Source: Acidocella sp.
GTDB taxonomy: Bacteria; Pseudomonadota; Alphaproteobacteria; Acetobacterales; Acetobacteraceae
Direction of reading: 5' to 3'
DNA: 60,972 nt
NCBI GenBank assembly: GCA_027451225.1
Contig: DAIDJU010000078.1
Coordinates: forward strand, 1 to 60,972
Shown here: piece by piece, positions 20,873 through 30,550 of the stretch
Numbering within the stretch: the stretch's first letter is position 1
Layout of the letters: each line of letters begins with the position of its first letter
Made by a program: the position numbers and the translations under genes
Notes under the pieces: model-generated
What the model saw: the letters and a program-made list of their open reading frames with translations, nothing else
Databases searched by the model: none
What the model was told of the DNA's origin: nothing

Positions 20873-22378
20873 TTACGGCAGCAGCGAGGTGTAGGACTGC
20901 TGCAGCTGGGTGGAAGCCTTGAGCGCCGCAACGCCAGCCTGCGCCTGGATCTGCGACTGGGTCAGCTGGGTGCTGACAGCCGGGATGTTGGCGTCCTGCA
21001 CCACGCCCAGGGCGGTGGTGAGGTTGGAGCTGGTGGTGTTCATGTTGTTGATGTTGGCGGTGAGGCTCTGCTGCACGGCGCCGAGCGTGCCGCCCTGGTT
21101 GTTCAGGGTCGCCAGCGCGTACTTCACCACGTTGATCGCCGCGTTGGCGCCGCTGGTGCTGGAGACGTTGATGTCGCCCAGATCGGCGAGGTTCGAAGTG
21201 GCCTTGACGCCGATAGCCGAACCACCGCTGACGGAGAACGCCGCGGAGGACTGCAACTGCACCTGGCCCTGGATGACCGCAGAAGCCGTGCCGGCCTTGA
21301 TCACCTGAGCGCCGGACAGGGCGGCACCGGTAGAGTCCACCGCAGCCAGCGAACCGGAGCTGGCACCGGTGATGTTGATATTCTCGCCAGCCGACTGCTT
21401 CAGCACCAAGTTGCCGTTCTTGTCGAGCGAGGCGCTGATGCCGCTGGTCGAGGACTGGCTATTGATCTCGGAAACCACACCAGCCGCCGAGGACGCGGTG
21501 ATGGTCTGCTTGCTGCCGATCGTGGTGGCGCCGCTGCTCGCCGCCTGAATGCTGAAGCTATACTGACCGTTAGTACCAGCGGTCAGCTTGAAGGTGGCCT
21601 GGGTAGAGGCCTGGGCCTGCACGCCAGCCTGGCTGGAAAGATTATTGATGGTCGAAGCCAGGGACGCGGCGGATTCACCGGCCTTGGACGTTACTTTCTC
21701 GGTCTGGCCGTTAGCGCCGGTGATGGTGGCCGTACCCGCCGTGTAAGCGCCAAGCGTGGAGGCAGGCGCACCCAGCGTAACGGCGGCGCTGCCCGTCTCG
21801 CCATTCTTGGCCGTGCCATTGGTGCCGGTATAGCTGGTGGTGTTGGCCGAGGAGTGCCACATGCCAATGGCGCTGGAATTGGTGTTGGCGATGGAGAGGC
21901 TCATCGTCTGCCCCTCATTCGCGCCGACCTGGAACTGCACGCCTTGGAAAGAGCCGTCGAGCAGGTTGATGTTGTTGAACTGGGTCTGCTTGGCGATGGT
22001 GGAGACCTGGCTGGTCAGCTGGCTGGCCAGGGTCTGTAGAGACTGCGACTCAGCCGCGGTCTGGGTGCCGTTGGCGGCCTGCACGGAGATGGAGTTGAGC
22101 TGCTGCACAACGCTGATCTGCTGGGTGATGGCGCCCTGCGCCGTCTGCAGCAGGGAGACGCCCTGGTTGGCGTTGGACACAGCCTGGGTCAAGCCGTTCA
22201 GCTGCGAGGTGAAGCCCTGGGCAGTGATGTAGCCGGCCGGATTGTTGGACGGAGAATTGATGGACAGACCGCTGGAGAGCTGGGTTTCAAGGTTGTTGTT
22301 GGTCGAGGTGGTGTTGGAGAGGGAGTTCAGCGCCGACAGAGCGCCGGTGTTGGTCATAATGGAACCTACGGCCGACAT
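20873..22378 (-). CDS. fliC: Flagellin
   Basis: N-terminal TNTGALSALNSLSNTTSTNNNLETQLSSGLSINSPSNNPAGYITAQGF; C-terminal coiled region; SD AAGGAG. Confidence 0.9.
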   Translation of the reverse strand: MSAVGSIMTNTGALSALNSLSNTTSTNNNLETQLSSGLSINSPSNNPAGYITAQGFTSQLNGLTQAVSNANQGVSLLQTAQGAITQQISVVQQLNSISVQAANGTQTAAESQSLQTLASQLTSQVSTIAKQTQFNNINLLDGSFQGVQFQVGANEGQTMSLSIANTNSSAIGMWHSSANTTSYTGTNGTAKNGETGSAAVTLGAPASTLGAYTAGTATITGANGQTEKVTSKAGESAASLASTINNLSSQAGVQAQASTQATFKLTAGTNGQYSFSIQAASSGATTIGSKQTITASSAAGVVSEINSQSSTSGISASLDKNGNLVLKQSAGENINITGASSGSLAAVDSTGAALSGAQVIKAGTASAVIQGQVQLQSSAAFSVSGGSAIGVKATSNLADLGDINVSSTSGANAAINVVKYALATLNNQGGTLGAVQQSLTANINNMNTTSSNLTTALGVVQDANIPAVSTQLTQSQIQAQAGVAALKASTQLQQSYTSLLP

Positions 22379-22412
22379 GATGTTCTCCTTGAGTTGAGGT
22401 TGCCGTACCCCT

Positions 22413-22439
22413 TAATTCGCGTTTGGCGCTTAAACTTTT
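22413..22439 (-). promoter_or_regulatory. Candidate sigma-28 (FliA) promoter of fliC
   Basis: Minus strand AAAAGTTT-N11-GCGAATTA against consensus TAAAGTTT-N11-GCCGATAA (7/8 and 5/8). Confidence 0.55.
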
Positions 22440-22487
22440 CCAACAATCTCAACTTTAAATTTTAGAACGCAAAAAATTCCGCCTGCA

Positions 22488-23165
22488 TCACTGCAACTGC
22501 ACCACCGGCCCCTGCGCGGTAACTTCGGCGGAGAAGCGCCGGCCGGAGGACGGATTGGTCAGCAAAATCGTGTCCCCAATGCGTCCGGCCTGCTGCGCCA
22601 CGGCGTTGACCGAAAGTAGCACGCCACCGCTGATGACCTGCACCGTGACGGTCTGCCCGGCCTTGATGACGAGCGGGGCCTGGACTGTGTCCTGGGTAAT
22701 GACCATGCCTGCGGCCAGGGACATCATCGCGCTGGCCCCCACGAGTTGAGCGGGGTCCGCGTAGATTTGCCGGCCGGCAAAGAGCTGCACCGGCTCACGC
22801 CGCACAATCAGATCGCCCGCCGCCAGGGTTTGCCCAGCCGCCACCGGATGCGCCGTGACCACCACAGCCTCGCTCTGCGCCACGGTGACGGAGACATAGA
22901 GTGTCCAGCCAGGAGCCGGGCAATGCACTGCCGCCTGCTCGTAAGGCGCCACGCCGCTGATGCTCACCGCGAGCGGGGCGGTGCAGGCCTGCATGTATTT
23001 CGCCCCGTTCACCGGCCCCAGGCTGAGCGTCGCGTCGGGCGGCACAACCATCTGGGCGGCTTGGCGTACTGCGGCGTTCACTGCATCCGGGTCCTGCCCG
23101 GCCCAGGCCAGCCCAGGCCAGATGGCCAGCAGACAGGCCATGGCGCGGCGCGCCTGGTTTCTCAT
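22488..23165 (-). CDS. flgA: Flagellar basal body P-ring formation protein FlgA
   Basis: HPVAAGQTLAAGDLIVRREPVQLFAGRQI, VIKAGQTVTVQVISGGVLLSVNAVAQQAGRIGDTILLTN. Confidence 0.85.
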   Translation of the reverse strand: MRNQARRAMACLLAIWPGLAWAGQDPDAVNAAVRQAAQMVVPPDATLSLGPVNGAKYMQACTAPLAVSISGVAPYEQAAVHCPAPGWTLYVSVTVAQSEAVVVTAHPVAAGQTLAAGDLIVRREPVQLFAGRQIYADPAQLVGASAMMSLAAGMVITQDTVQAPLVIKAGQTVTVQVISGGVLLSVNAVAQQAGRIGDTILLTNPSSGRRFSAEVTAQGPVVQLQ

Positions 23166-26100
23166 TCCGCAGCGCTCCGCAGCCCGGCATTGCCGCCGCC
23201 AAAATTCACCCAAGGCGGCAGAGCATCTTCACTGGCAGGAAGAGCCAGCGCCGCTTCGCGGGCCTTCGCGCCACGCTTCAGCGTCGCGCTGAGGTCGGTG
23301 ACGGCGCCGTTCAGCGCCTCTTTCCATGCGGGCAGCCGGTTTTTCAGCCGCACTGCCGCCAGGCTGGACGGGATGTCGAAGCGCTCATCCACCAGCAAAT
23401 GACATCCCGCCGCCGCCGCCAGCAGCACTGGGTAATGGTCGGCATAAGCCTCCATATTGGCCGGGCGGAGCATGATCTGCGGCCCCAGCTCAACCATGAC
23501 ATGCGCCCAGGCGGCCTCGGTTTCGGGCGGCGTCAGGCGGGCCATGGCGCCAGGATAGGTCTCGCCGGGGCGTTCGACCACGATCCAGGACGCAATCTCC
23601 AACGTCGAGGAGACCAATTCCTGGAACCATTGCGGAGTGTTGCCCTCGTCCACCCACAGCACGCGCGGTTTGGTGTTCAGCCCCGTGGCGGGTTGCAGGC
23701 TGGACCAGACATGGCGCGACAAGGCCGGACGCCACAGCTCCACGGCTTGGCCGGGACGGCTCAGGCTGCGCAGCTGCGCCACCAGTCCCGGAGAGGTGGC
23801 GTAGATGCCGGCAGCTTCGGCCAGCACGGGTTTTACCGCTTCCAGATCCGCGGGCATGGCGGTGTAAACCGCGGTGTAGGCCGGGCTATGCGGAAATGCA
23901 GGTATAGCCGGATTTACCCGCACCCAGGCAGCCGGGGCGCGGCGGCCCAGCTCGGCGGCGTTGGGGCGCTCGGGGGCCCAGTCAGCCGAGCAAACGCCAT
24001 CCCGCCGCAATGTCCGCGCTGTGTTCAGTACCGCTATACCTGGGCCCGGCTCGCCGGTTACCAACAGGTCCAGCAGATCGGCAGGTGTGGCGGGCACCAG
24101 CCCGGCGCGGGCTTCATCGGCCAGCAGATCGCCATGCAGCGAAAGCGCCGGATGATGGTACGGATCGGTCCAGGACACCGCCCGCGCGGCCTTCGAGCCA
24201 TCGCGGAACTGCGCGGCCGCATCGGCCTGCACCGAACCTGCGGGCATGACGAAGGAGATATCGGGCGTCCACACCAGCCGCGCGCCCTGGGCGCGGAGCT
24301 GTGCGCCAAGGTCGATCCACAGCGCATCGCCACTTAGGGCCGGGAATTCGCAGGCGGCCAGGGCGGCTGTGCGCGCCAGCAGGCCGGGCGAGGTGAGCGC
24401 GCTGGCCTCCTGGTCCACCAGCAGCCAGCCGCCGGGGCCGGGGTCGTCGGCCATATGCCCGGCGCCCAGCCGCGTATCCGCGCCGATGACGATGGGCCCC
24501 TGCACCATGGCGAAGGTTTTATTCCCATTCTCCAGCGGCATGAGCGTGCGCGCCGCCACCATCGCCACGCCTGGATCGGCCAGACGTATCCGCAGTTCGG
24601 ACAGCCAATGCGGCATGGCGGTTTCGGCCCGCACATCCAGCACCGCCACGTGCGGCGTGGTCACCATGGCCAGGGCTTGGCGCAGCGCCTCGGCCTGGGT
24701 GAGGTCCGGGGCGGGCGGCACGGCCAGCACCTTGCCCTCCAGCGCCTCGGTCTGGCGGGTGACTTCCGTCAGGTAGTTGTGCAAACCGGGATTCAGCGCC
24801 GCACCGGCCAGAATCACCGGCCCGGTGAGCGGCTGGCTGGTGAGTAGCGTGGTGAGCCAGCGGTCGAGCGCCGGGATCTCGCCGCCATCGCACAGCATGA
24901 TGATGCTGGTGCCCGGATCGGCCACTATGCGCAGGTGATGGAACAGCCCCATATGCTGGCGGTTCTGCACCTCGGCCGGCAGCCCGGCGCGGCGCAGATG
25001 CTCCTGTACCGCCGTGGCGGCGCGCGCGCAGAAGATGTCGGCGCGGATAGCGTCGCGCTGGCTCTGCGGGCTGCGGGTGAACAGGGCCTCGGGCAGGCGC
25101 TCCACCTTGGCGCCGTCCTCGGCGATGCGGAGCTGGAAATCGAACTCCTCGGCCCCGGCGCGCGCGGGATCGAACCCGCCCAGGCGTTGCACAGCGCGAG
25201 CCCCGTACCACACCCAATCGCCCAGATAAGCGGCCTGACGCAGGCGCGTGACATCCCAACCCGGCTTGTGCCGCACCCAATGGCTGGTCTCGCGCGGCAC
25301 GGTCTCGTCGCAATACAGCATCTCCGCTCCGGTAGCCGCGGCGTGCAAGGCGAAGCGCAGGCAGGCATCGGGGGTGATTGTGTCGCCCGCATTCAGCACG
25401 GCGACGTAATCGGCCGCCGCCGCCGCTTGGTTCAGCGCGGCGCAAACGGCATGGGTCATCGCTTCCGGGGCGGCGTCCACGGCGGTCACGCTGCGGCCTT
25501 CGAGTTCCAGCGTCTCGGCGGCCAGAATGAGGACGCTGGCGGGCCGCTCCCATTGCGCATCGAGCGCCGCCAGCGTGTCGTTCACCGCATGGGCGCGCCC
25601 GCTGGGAGCGGCGACAATCACGGCCAGACGCGGCAATGCGCCAGCGGCTTCCTTCAGGCTTTGCAGCCGGATCCTCGCGCCGTCGTCGCTGCGCTCGGGC
25701 GGGCGGAGCGTGGCGACAGCACCACCAGCTTTGGTCTGCCCAACGACCTGGGTGAACGAGCCGCCCATGGCGGGGAAGGCCCGCCCACGGCTGGCGCCGA
25801 TCTCGGTGAGAAAACCGACCAGATCCTCCGTCTCCTCGGCAAACCCGTCCCAGATCTCGGGCAGGAAATCCCGCGCCTGGATCGCATCCCAGGTGCGGGA
25901 GACCAGATCGTCCAGCGGACGGCACAGCCCTTCGCGCGGCAACGGCTCGCTGCGGTTGAGCTGGGTGGTGAGGTAGCCGGCGGCCTCCTTCAGCCCGCGC
26001 GCGGGGATCGGCAGGTCCAGCTCCTCGGCGATCCGGTGGAGCTGCTTCGCGGGTTCGCCGAGCAGTTCCTGATAGGTGGTCCAGCTACGCGGCAAATGCC

Positions 26101-26608
26101 GGGCCAGACGCTCGCCGGAGGTGGCATAGGTCATCCACAGCAGCAGCGCATGGGCGCGGCTCAGCCCGTTCTTGCGCTGCTGGCTGGAGGCGGCGGTCCA
26201 CGGGTCGCGGAAGATATGCACCACATGCGGCTTATGCCCGGCCTGACGGGCGGCACGCTCATAGGCGGGCAAGGTGCGGCACAGATGCGGGTGCTTAAGC
26301 CCCCAGAGCTTGTCCGCCTTGGTGAAGCGGCGGCGGATGATTTCCTCCAGACGCGACCAGAAGGCGCTGAGATCGGCGCGCTCGGTCCATCCCGGCGGCA
26401 GGCCGCGCACATCCGTCCAATCCACGCCAAGGCGGGCGAACAATTCCACGTCGTACTGGATCAGCTCCGGGATTTCGTAGAAGCCGAGTGGATTATGCTC
26501 ATTTGGGTCGGCATCGTTATAAAATTTCACCCCAGCGCGGGTCAGCGCGCCGGAAAGCGCCGAAGTGCCGCTGCGGTAATAGCCGACAATGAAAATCGCA
26601 TCCGACAT
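23162..26608 (-). CDS. Multidomain sulfotransferase / glycosyltransferase-2-like protein (1148 aa), putative flagellar modification enzyme
   Basis: N-terminal PAPS-type P-loop IFIVGYYRSGTSALSGAL and HIFRDPWTAASSQQ; GT2-like LNAGDTITPDACL...CDETVP...GGFDPARAGAEEFDFQLRIAE; second GT2-like segment. Confidence 0.8.
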   Translation of the reverse strand: MSDAIFIVGYYRSGTSALSGALTRAGVKFYNDADPNEHNPLGFYEIPELIQYDVELFARLGVDWTDVRGLPPGWTERADLSAFWSRLEEIIRRRFTKADKLWGLKHPHLCRTLPAYERAARQAGHKPHVVHIFRDPWTAASSQQRKNGLSRAHALLLWMTYATSGERLARHLPRSWTTYQELLGEPAKQLHRIAEELDLPIPARGLKEAAGYLTTQLNRSEPLPREGLCRPLDDLVSRTWDAIQARDFLPEIWDGFAEETEDLVGFLTEIGASRGRAFPAMGGSFTQVVGQTKAGGAVATLRPPERSDDGARIRLQSLKEAAGALPRLAVIVAAPSGRAHAVNDTLAALDAQWERPASVLILAAETLELEGRSVTAVDAAPEAMTHAVCAALNQAAAAADYVAVLNAGDTITPDACLRFALHAAATGAEMLYCDETVPRETSHWVRHKPGWDVTRLRQAAYLGDWVWYGARAVQRLGGFDPARAGAEEFDFQLRIAEDGAKVERLPEALFTRSPQSQRDAIRADIFCARAATAVQEHLRRAGLPAEVQNRQHMGLFHHLRIVADPGTSIIMLCDGGEIPALDRWLTTLLTSQPLTGPVILAGAALNPGLHNYLTEVTRQTEALEGKVLAVPPAPDLTQAEALRQALAMVTTPHVAVLDVRAETAMPHWLSELRIRLADPGVAMVAARTLMPLENGNKTFAMVQGPIVIGADTRLGAGHMADDPGPGGWLLVDQEASALTSPGLLARTAALAACEFPALSGDALWIDLGAQLRAQGARLVWTPDISFVMPAGSVQADAAAQFRDGSKAARAVSWTDPYHHPALSLHGDLLADEARAGLVPATPADLLDLLVTGEPGPGIAVLNTARTLRRDGVCSADWAPERPNAAELGRRAPAAWVRVNPAIPAFPHSPAYTAVYTAMPADLEAVKPVLAEAAGIYATSPGLVAQLRSLSRPGQAVELWRPALSRHVWSSLQPATGLNTKPRVLWVDEGNTPQWFQELVSSTLEIASWIVVERPGETYPGAMARLTPPETEAAWAHVMVELGPQIMLRPANMEAYADHYPVLLAAAAGCHLLVDERFDIPSSLAAVRLKNRLPAWKEALNGAVTDLSATLKRGAKAREAALALPASEDALPPWVNFGGGNAGLRSAAE

Positions 26609-26618
26609 GGCGGCGTCC

Positions 26619-27824
26619 TTAGAGATAGTTGAACAAGCTGAGGCTTTGCACGGTGCCGAAGGTTTTCATCGCGGCCTGCAGAGCGGTCATGGTTTCGCTC
26701 AGGCTGGAGATGGCGACCGGCGTATTCACGGCGGTGGCGTTGTCCACGCTGGTTTGCGCTTGGGTGGCCTGGTTGGTGTTGTTGGTGGAAGCTGCGGAAA
26801 TGGCCTGCAAGGTCACGCCGTTCTGGGCCTGAGCCGTCAGCGTGGCCTGCTGGTACTGTGTCAGCCCCGCAAGGCTCTGATTCAGAATCTGGTTGGTTTG
26901 CGCCACTTGCGAGGACGTGCTGTTGGCGTTGGTCAGGGCGCTGTAGATATTCTGCAACAGCGTAAAGGCCGATTGCGGGCGGGCGGGCGAGAGGGTGAAG
27001 CTGTCGCCATTCGCCGGGCTGCCGGTGACTTGGTAATCCACCCCCGCAAGCTGAAGCGAAGTCCCGCTGCTGCTGGTGGAGAGCGTGCCGCTGGCGATGG
27101 TGCTGCCCCCCTGCGTGGCGGTATAGGTGTTGCCACCGCCAAAGGTGACGGTGATGGCCGAACTGCCCTGCTGAAACGCATTGGCCGTAGCGGCGTTGAC
27201 CACGCCCTGTTGCAGAATCTGGCCGCTGCCGGTGTTGCTGGTGCTGGCGGAGACGTTGGAAATACCATCGCCACTCAGGCTGGAGACAAATACATCCCCA
27301 TTGGCGATGGTGCCGGCCGTCTGGCCGGGCGCGATGGTCGCCTGGGAATTCCCGCCATCGCCGAAATAAACGACATCGCCACTGGCATTGGCCTGGAACG
27401 GCGCAAGCTGCCCGCGCGAGCCGCCGAACAGATACGTGCCATTGGAGGAGGTGGTGTTGCCAATGCTCAACAATTGTTGAGACGCCGACTTCACCTGCCC
27501 GGCCAGGGCATTCATGTTCGCCGCGCTGGTAGTGCCGTTGAGAGCTTGTTCAACAATGCTCTGCACATTGTCGAACAAGGAGGTCATCGAGGTATAGGCG
27601 TCGCTCACGCTGCCAAGCTGCGTCTGCACCTGGGCCTGGGTGGTATTGTCGTTATTCAGCTGGTTCACCATGTCCGTTCCCAGCGCGCCGGTTTCGTAGG
27701 CGGCGGGGTTCTGGTCCGGTGTCTGCACCGCAAGGCCGGAGGAAATCTGCTGTTGCAGTTGGTTGATCTGCGCTTCCTGCTGGGCAAGCGAGTTGGTGAA
27801 GCTGGTAAAAAGCGACAAGTCCAT
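26619..27824 (-). CDS. flgL: Flagellar hook-associated protein 3 FlgL
   Basis: FTNSLAQQEAQINQLQQQISSGLAVQTPDQNPAAYETGALGT; YLFGGSRGQLAPFQ. Confidence 0.85.
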   Translation of the reverse strand: MDLSLFTSFTNSLAQQEAQINQLQQQISSGLAVQTPDQNPAAYETGALGTDMVNQLNNDNTTQAQVQTQLGSVSDAYTSMTSLFDNVQSIVEQALNGTTSAANMNALAGQVKSASQQLLSIGNTTSSNGTYLFGGSRGQLAPFQANASGDVVYFGDGGNSQATIAPGQTAGTIANGDVFVSSLSGDGISNVSASTSNTGSGQILQQGVVNAATANAFQQGSSAITVTFGGGNTYTATQGGSTIASGTLSTSSSGTSLQLAGVDYQVTGSPANGDSFTLSPARPQSAFTLLQNIYSALTNANSTSSQVAQTNQILNQSLAGLTQYQQATLTAQAQNGVTLQAISAASTNNTNQATQAQTSVDNATAVNTPVAISSLSETMTALQAAMKTFGTVQSLSLFNYL

Positions 27825-27871
27825 TTTGGCCTCCTTTCAGACCATATGGCAGGGTAAATCTTAGCGTTTGA

Positions 27872-28297
27872 TTACGAAACGTCGCTGACAGCGCGGCACC
27901 AGGGCAGATCCTGCGCCGCTTTCAGCTCCGCCACCGCCAACATGCGTCGCCGGGCCTCGCGCAGGCGCTCCGCCAGCTTGCGCCGGTGCAGCTTGAGCCG
28001 CGCCAGATCGGCGATAGCCGCCTCCAGTTGCTCCTTGGCGCGAATCTCGGTCGCGGCGATCTGGCTCTCCGCCCCCAGCGCACCGGCGGCAAATTGCCCG
28101 GCCCGGCGCGCTTGTGCGGCGCTCACGACCTCACCGCCCTGCCAGCTTGCGGTCAGACGGTCTCGGTACGAGGTCAGCATGCCGCGCTGATATGCGGCTT
28201 GCTCCAGGGTTGCAGTCTGGCGGCTTATGGTCTCCAGCACCTTCGCCTCGCGTTGCGCCGCCAGCAGGTCCAGCCTGGCGAGCGTTTCAGGCTTCAC
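27872..28297 (-). CDS. fliJ: Flagellar protein FliJ-like
   Basis: Coiled-coil 141 aa directly after fliI, 4-nt overlap. Confidence 0.7.
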   Translation of the reverse strand: MKPETLARLDLLAAQREAKVLETISRQTATLEQAAYQRGMLTSYRDRLTASWQGGEVVSAAQARRAGQFAAGALGAESQIAATEIRAKEQLEAAIADLARLKLHRRKLAERLREARRRMLAVAELKAAQDLPWCRAVSDVS

Positions 28298-29634
28298 CCA
28301 GCTTCACCCAGCGCCGCGCGCAGCGCCGCCACGCTCTCGGCCAGTGTTATGCCCGCGTCCTTATCCTGGCGGAGCAGCGCCTCCATGGCCGGGGCGCGCT
28401 GGATGGCTTCATCCAGCAGCTTGTCCCGCCCTGGGGCGTAAGCGCCCAGGTCGATGAAATCCTGCTTCTCCTGCTTACGCGCCCAGAGTGCGCGAAAGCG
28501 TGAGGCAAGACGCATATGCTCCGGCGGCACCAGCCCCGGCATGGGGCGGGAGAGCGAGGCGGTGATGTCGATGGGTGGGTAGATCGCGGCCTCGACCAAG
28601 GCGCGGGAGAGCACGATATGACCATCGAGCACCGAACGCGCCGTGTCGCCCACCGGGTCGCCCACATGGTCGTCGCCTTCCACCAGCACGGTGTAGAGCG
28701 CGGTGATGCTCCCCTGCCCTTCCGCGCCGTTGCCCGCACGTTCCACATAGGCGGCGATGGCCCCGAACACCGAGGGCGGATAGCCCTTGGTGGCGGGCGG
28801 CTCGCCCACGGCCAGGCCGATCTCGCGCAGCGCCATGGCCAAGCGGGTGAGGCTGTCCACCACCAGCAGCACATGCTTGCCCTGGTCGCGGAAATATTCG
28901 GCGATGGCCGCCGCCCGGTAGGCGCCGTGCACGCGGCTCAGGGCGGTGTCGTCCGCCGGGGAGGCCACCACCACGCTGCGTGCGCGGGCATGGCCCAGGT
29001 GATCCTCGATGAACTCGCGGATCTCTCGCCCGCGCTCGCCGATCATCGCCACCACCACCACATCGGCCTGGGCGTGGCGGGAGAGCATGCCCATCAGCGT
29101 TGTCTTGCCCACGCCCGAACCCGCGAACAGCCCCACGCGCATGCCGCGCCCGAAGGTGGCGAGAGCGTTGATAGCGCGCACCCCCACGTCAAACGGCTGT
29201 TCCAGCCGGGCGCGGGTCATGGGGTTCACGCTCACGCCCATCAGTGGCCAGGAATGGGCCAAAACCGGCGGGGGAAGGCCGTCGAGCGGCGCGCCACGGG
29301 CGTCCAGCACCCGGCCGAGCAGTTCCGGCCCCACCACAGGGGCATGCGTGCCGCCTTCCACATGCACGCGCGCACCGCGCATCACGCCACGCGCGCCCTG
29401 TTCGGGCATCAGCAGCAAACCGCCTTCCTGAAACCCCACGATCTCGGCGGGGAGAGGGGCGGCGTCCTCCATGTCGATAAGACAGCGCGCACCGATGGGG
29501 GCGCGGATGCCACTGGCGTGCAGCACCTCGCCGCTGGCGCGCACGATGCGGCCAAAGCGTCTCACCGGGTCCACCGTCAGCGCGGCCCGCACACGCTCGC
29601 GCGCCTGGGCGCGGATATTATCCGTGCTAATCAC
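28294..29634 (-). CDS. fliI: Flagellar export ATPase FliI
   Basis: Walker A GLFAGSGVGKTTLMG; GTG start (VISTDNIRAQ) overlapping the fliH stop as GTGA. Confidence 0.92.
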   Translation of the reverse strand: MISTDNIRAQARERVRAALTVDPVRRFGRIVRASGEVLHASGIRAPIGARCLIDMEDAAPLPAEIVGFQEGGLLLMPEQGARGVMRGARVHVEGGTHAPVVGPELLGRVLDARGAPLDGLPPPVLAHSWPLMGVSVNPMTRARLEQPFDVGVRAINALATFGRGMRVGLFAGSGVGKTTLMGMLSRHAQADVVVVAMIGERGREIREFIEDHLGHARARSVVVASPADDTALSRVHGAYRAAAIAEYFRDQGKHVLLVVDSLTRLAMALREIGLAVGEPPATKGYPPSVFGAIAAYVERAGNGAEGQGSITALYTVLVEGDDHVGDPVGDTARSVLDGHIVLSRALVEAAIYPPIDITASLSRPMPGLVPPEHMRLASRFRALWARKQEKQDFIDLGAYAPGRDKLLDEAIQRAPAMEALLRQDKDAGITLAESVAALRAALGEAG

Positions 29635-30284
29635 AGCATGGTCTCGGGCAGGCCCAGCGCATTGCGAATGGCGTCCGCCCGCCCCTGTAAGGTAGCGTCC
29701 CATTCGATCTTATCGAGCGGATCACCTTCCGGGCTGCTGAGTTCCACCACCGCGCCGCCAGAGGCGATCTTTTCATCCGCGACCAGTTGCACCGTCTGCG
29801 ATTCAATGAGCGGCTCGATCTGGGCATGGTCTGCGGGGTTGAGCCGCAGTTGCAGGCTCTGGCGCGGACCTCGCTCCGCCGCGGCTTCCTCCAGCAGCGT
29901 CGTCACCAGCGTGTACAGCCCCTCGGCATTATTGCCCGCGCCAGCGCCGATAATGTGCCGCGCCAACAGAAAGGCCAACTCCGTGACCAGTCCGGCCAGA
30001 TCGCTCTCTTTCTTTGCCAGCGGTTCGGACAGCTGAGCCGCAGCGCCTTGCAATGCGGCCGTGGCGAAGGCCAGAGCCTCCTTGAGCGGCGTCATTTCGG
30101 CGCGCGCCGCCTGTAACCCGGCCTCGCGTGCTTCGGCCTCGGCCATCTCTCGCAATTTGGCGACTTCCTGGCGCACGCGCCGGGAAATCTCCGCTTCCTG
30201 CGCCGCCAGATCGGCGGTATCCTGCGCCAGCACTGTTTGCACGAACGCCTTGTTGCGGCTTTCAGAAACCGTAACAAAACTCAT
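29631..30284 (-). CDS. fliH: Flagellar assembly protein FliH
   Basis: FliH-like C-terminus LQLRLNPADHAQIEPLI...SGGAVVELSSPEGDPLDKIEWDATLQGRADAI; before fliI. Confidence 0.8.
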   Translation of the reverse strand: MSFVTVSESRNKAFVQTVLAQDTADLAAQEAEISRRVRQEVAKLREMAEAEAREAGLQAARAEMTPLKEALAFATAALQGAAAQLSEPLAKKESDLAGLVTELAFLLARHIIGAGAGNNAEGLYTLVTTLLEEAAAERGPRQSLQLRLNPADHAQIEPLIESQTVQLVADEKIASGGAVVELSSPEGDPLDKIEWDATLQGRADAIRNALGLPETML

Positions 30285-30541
30285 GATTCGGCTTCCTTGC
30301 CAGTGCCTATCTGCTTAATGGCGGCACCCAGCAACACTATGCCCACCCAGAACGCTGGCATAAGCATGGCCAGAATAGCCCGCACCAGCAGCGCGACGGC
30401 AATCGTCTCCAACCCCCATACGGCGATGGTGGCGGCCGAAAAAGATGCCGGCTCATTCATGGCCGCCCAAGCCGCCGCGGCGGCAACAGTCAGCATCATC
30501 GGTTTCAGAAGTTTCGGCGTCTTGTCTGCTTTGGCCATCAC
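30281..30541 (-). CDS. Small membrane protein of unknown function in flagellar operon
   Basis: 86 aa with 2-3 hydrophobic segments; overlaps fliH start, lies after motB. Confidence 0.65.
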   Translation of the reverse strand: MMAKADKTPKLLKPMMLTVAAAAAWAAMNEPASFSAATIAVWGLETIAVALLVRAILAMLMPAFWVGIVLLGAAIKQIGTGKEAES

Positions 30542-30550
30542 CCTTCCTCC

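Noticed and set aside
24935-26632. 565-aa ORF antisense to the sulfotransferase/glycosyltransferase gene
   Set aside because: Shadow ORF in high-GC DNA; the minus frame has clear domain motifs.
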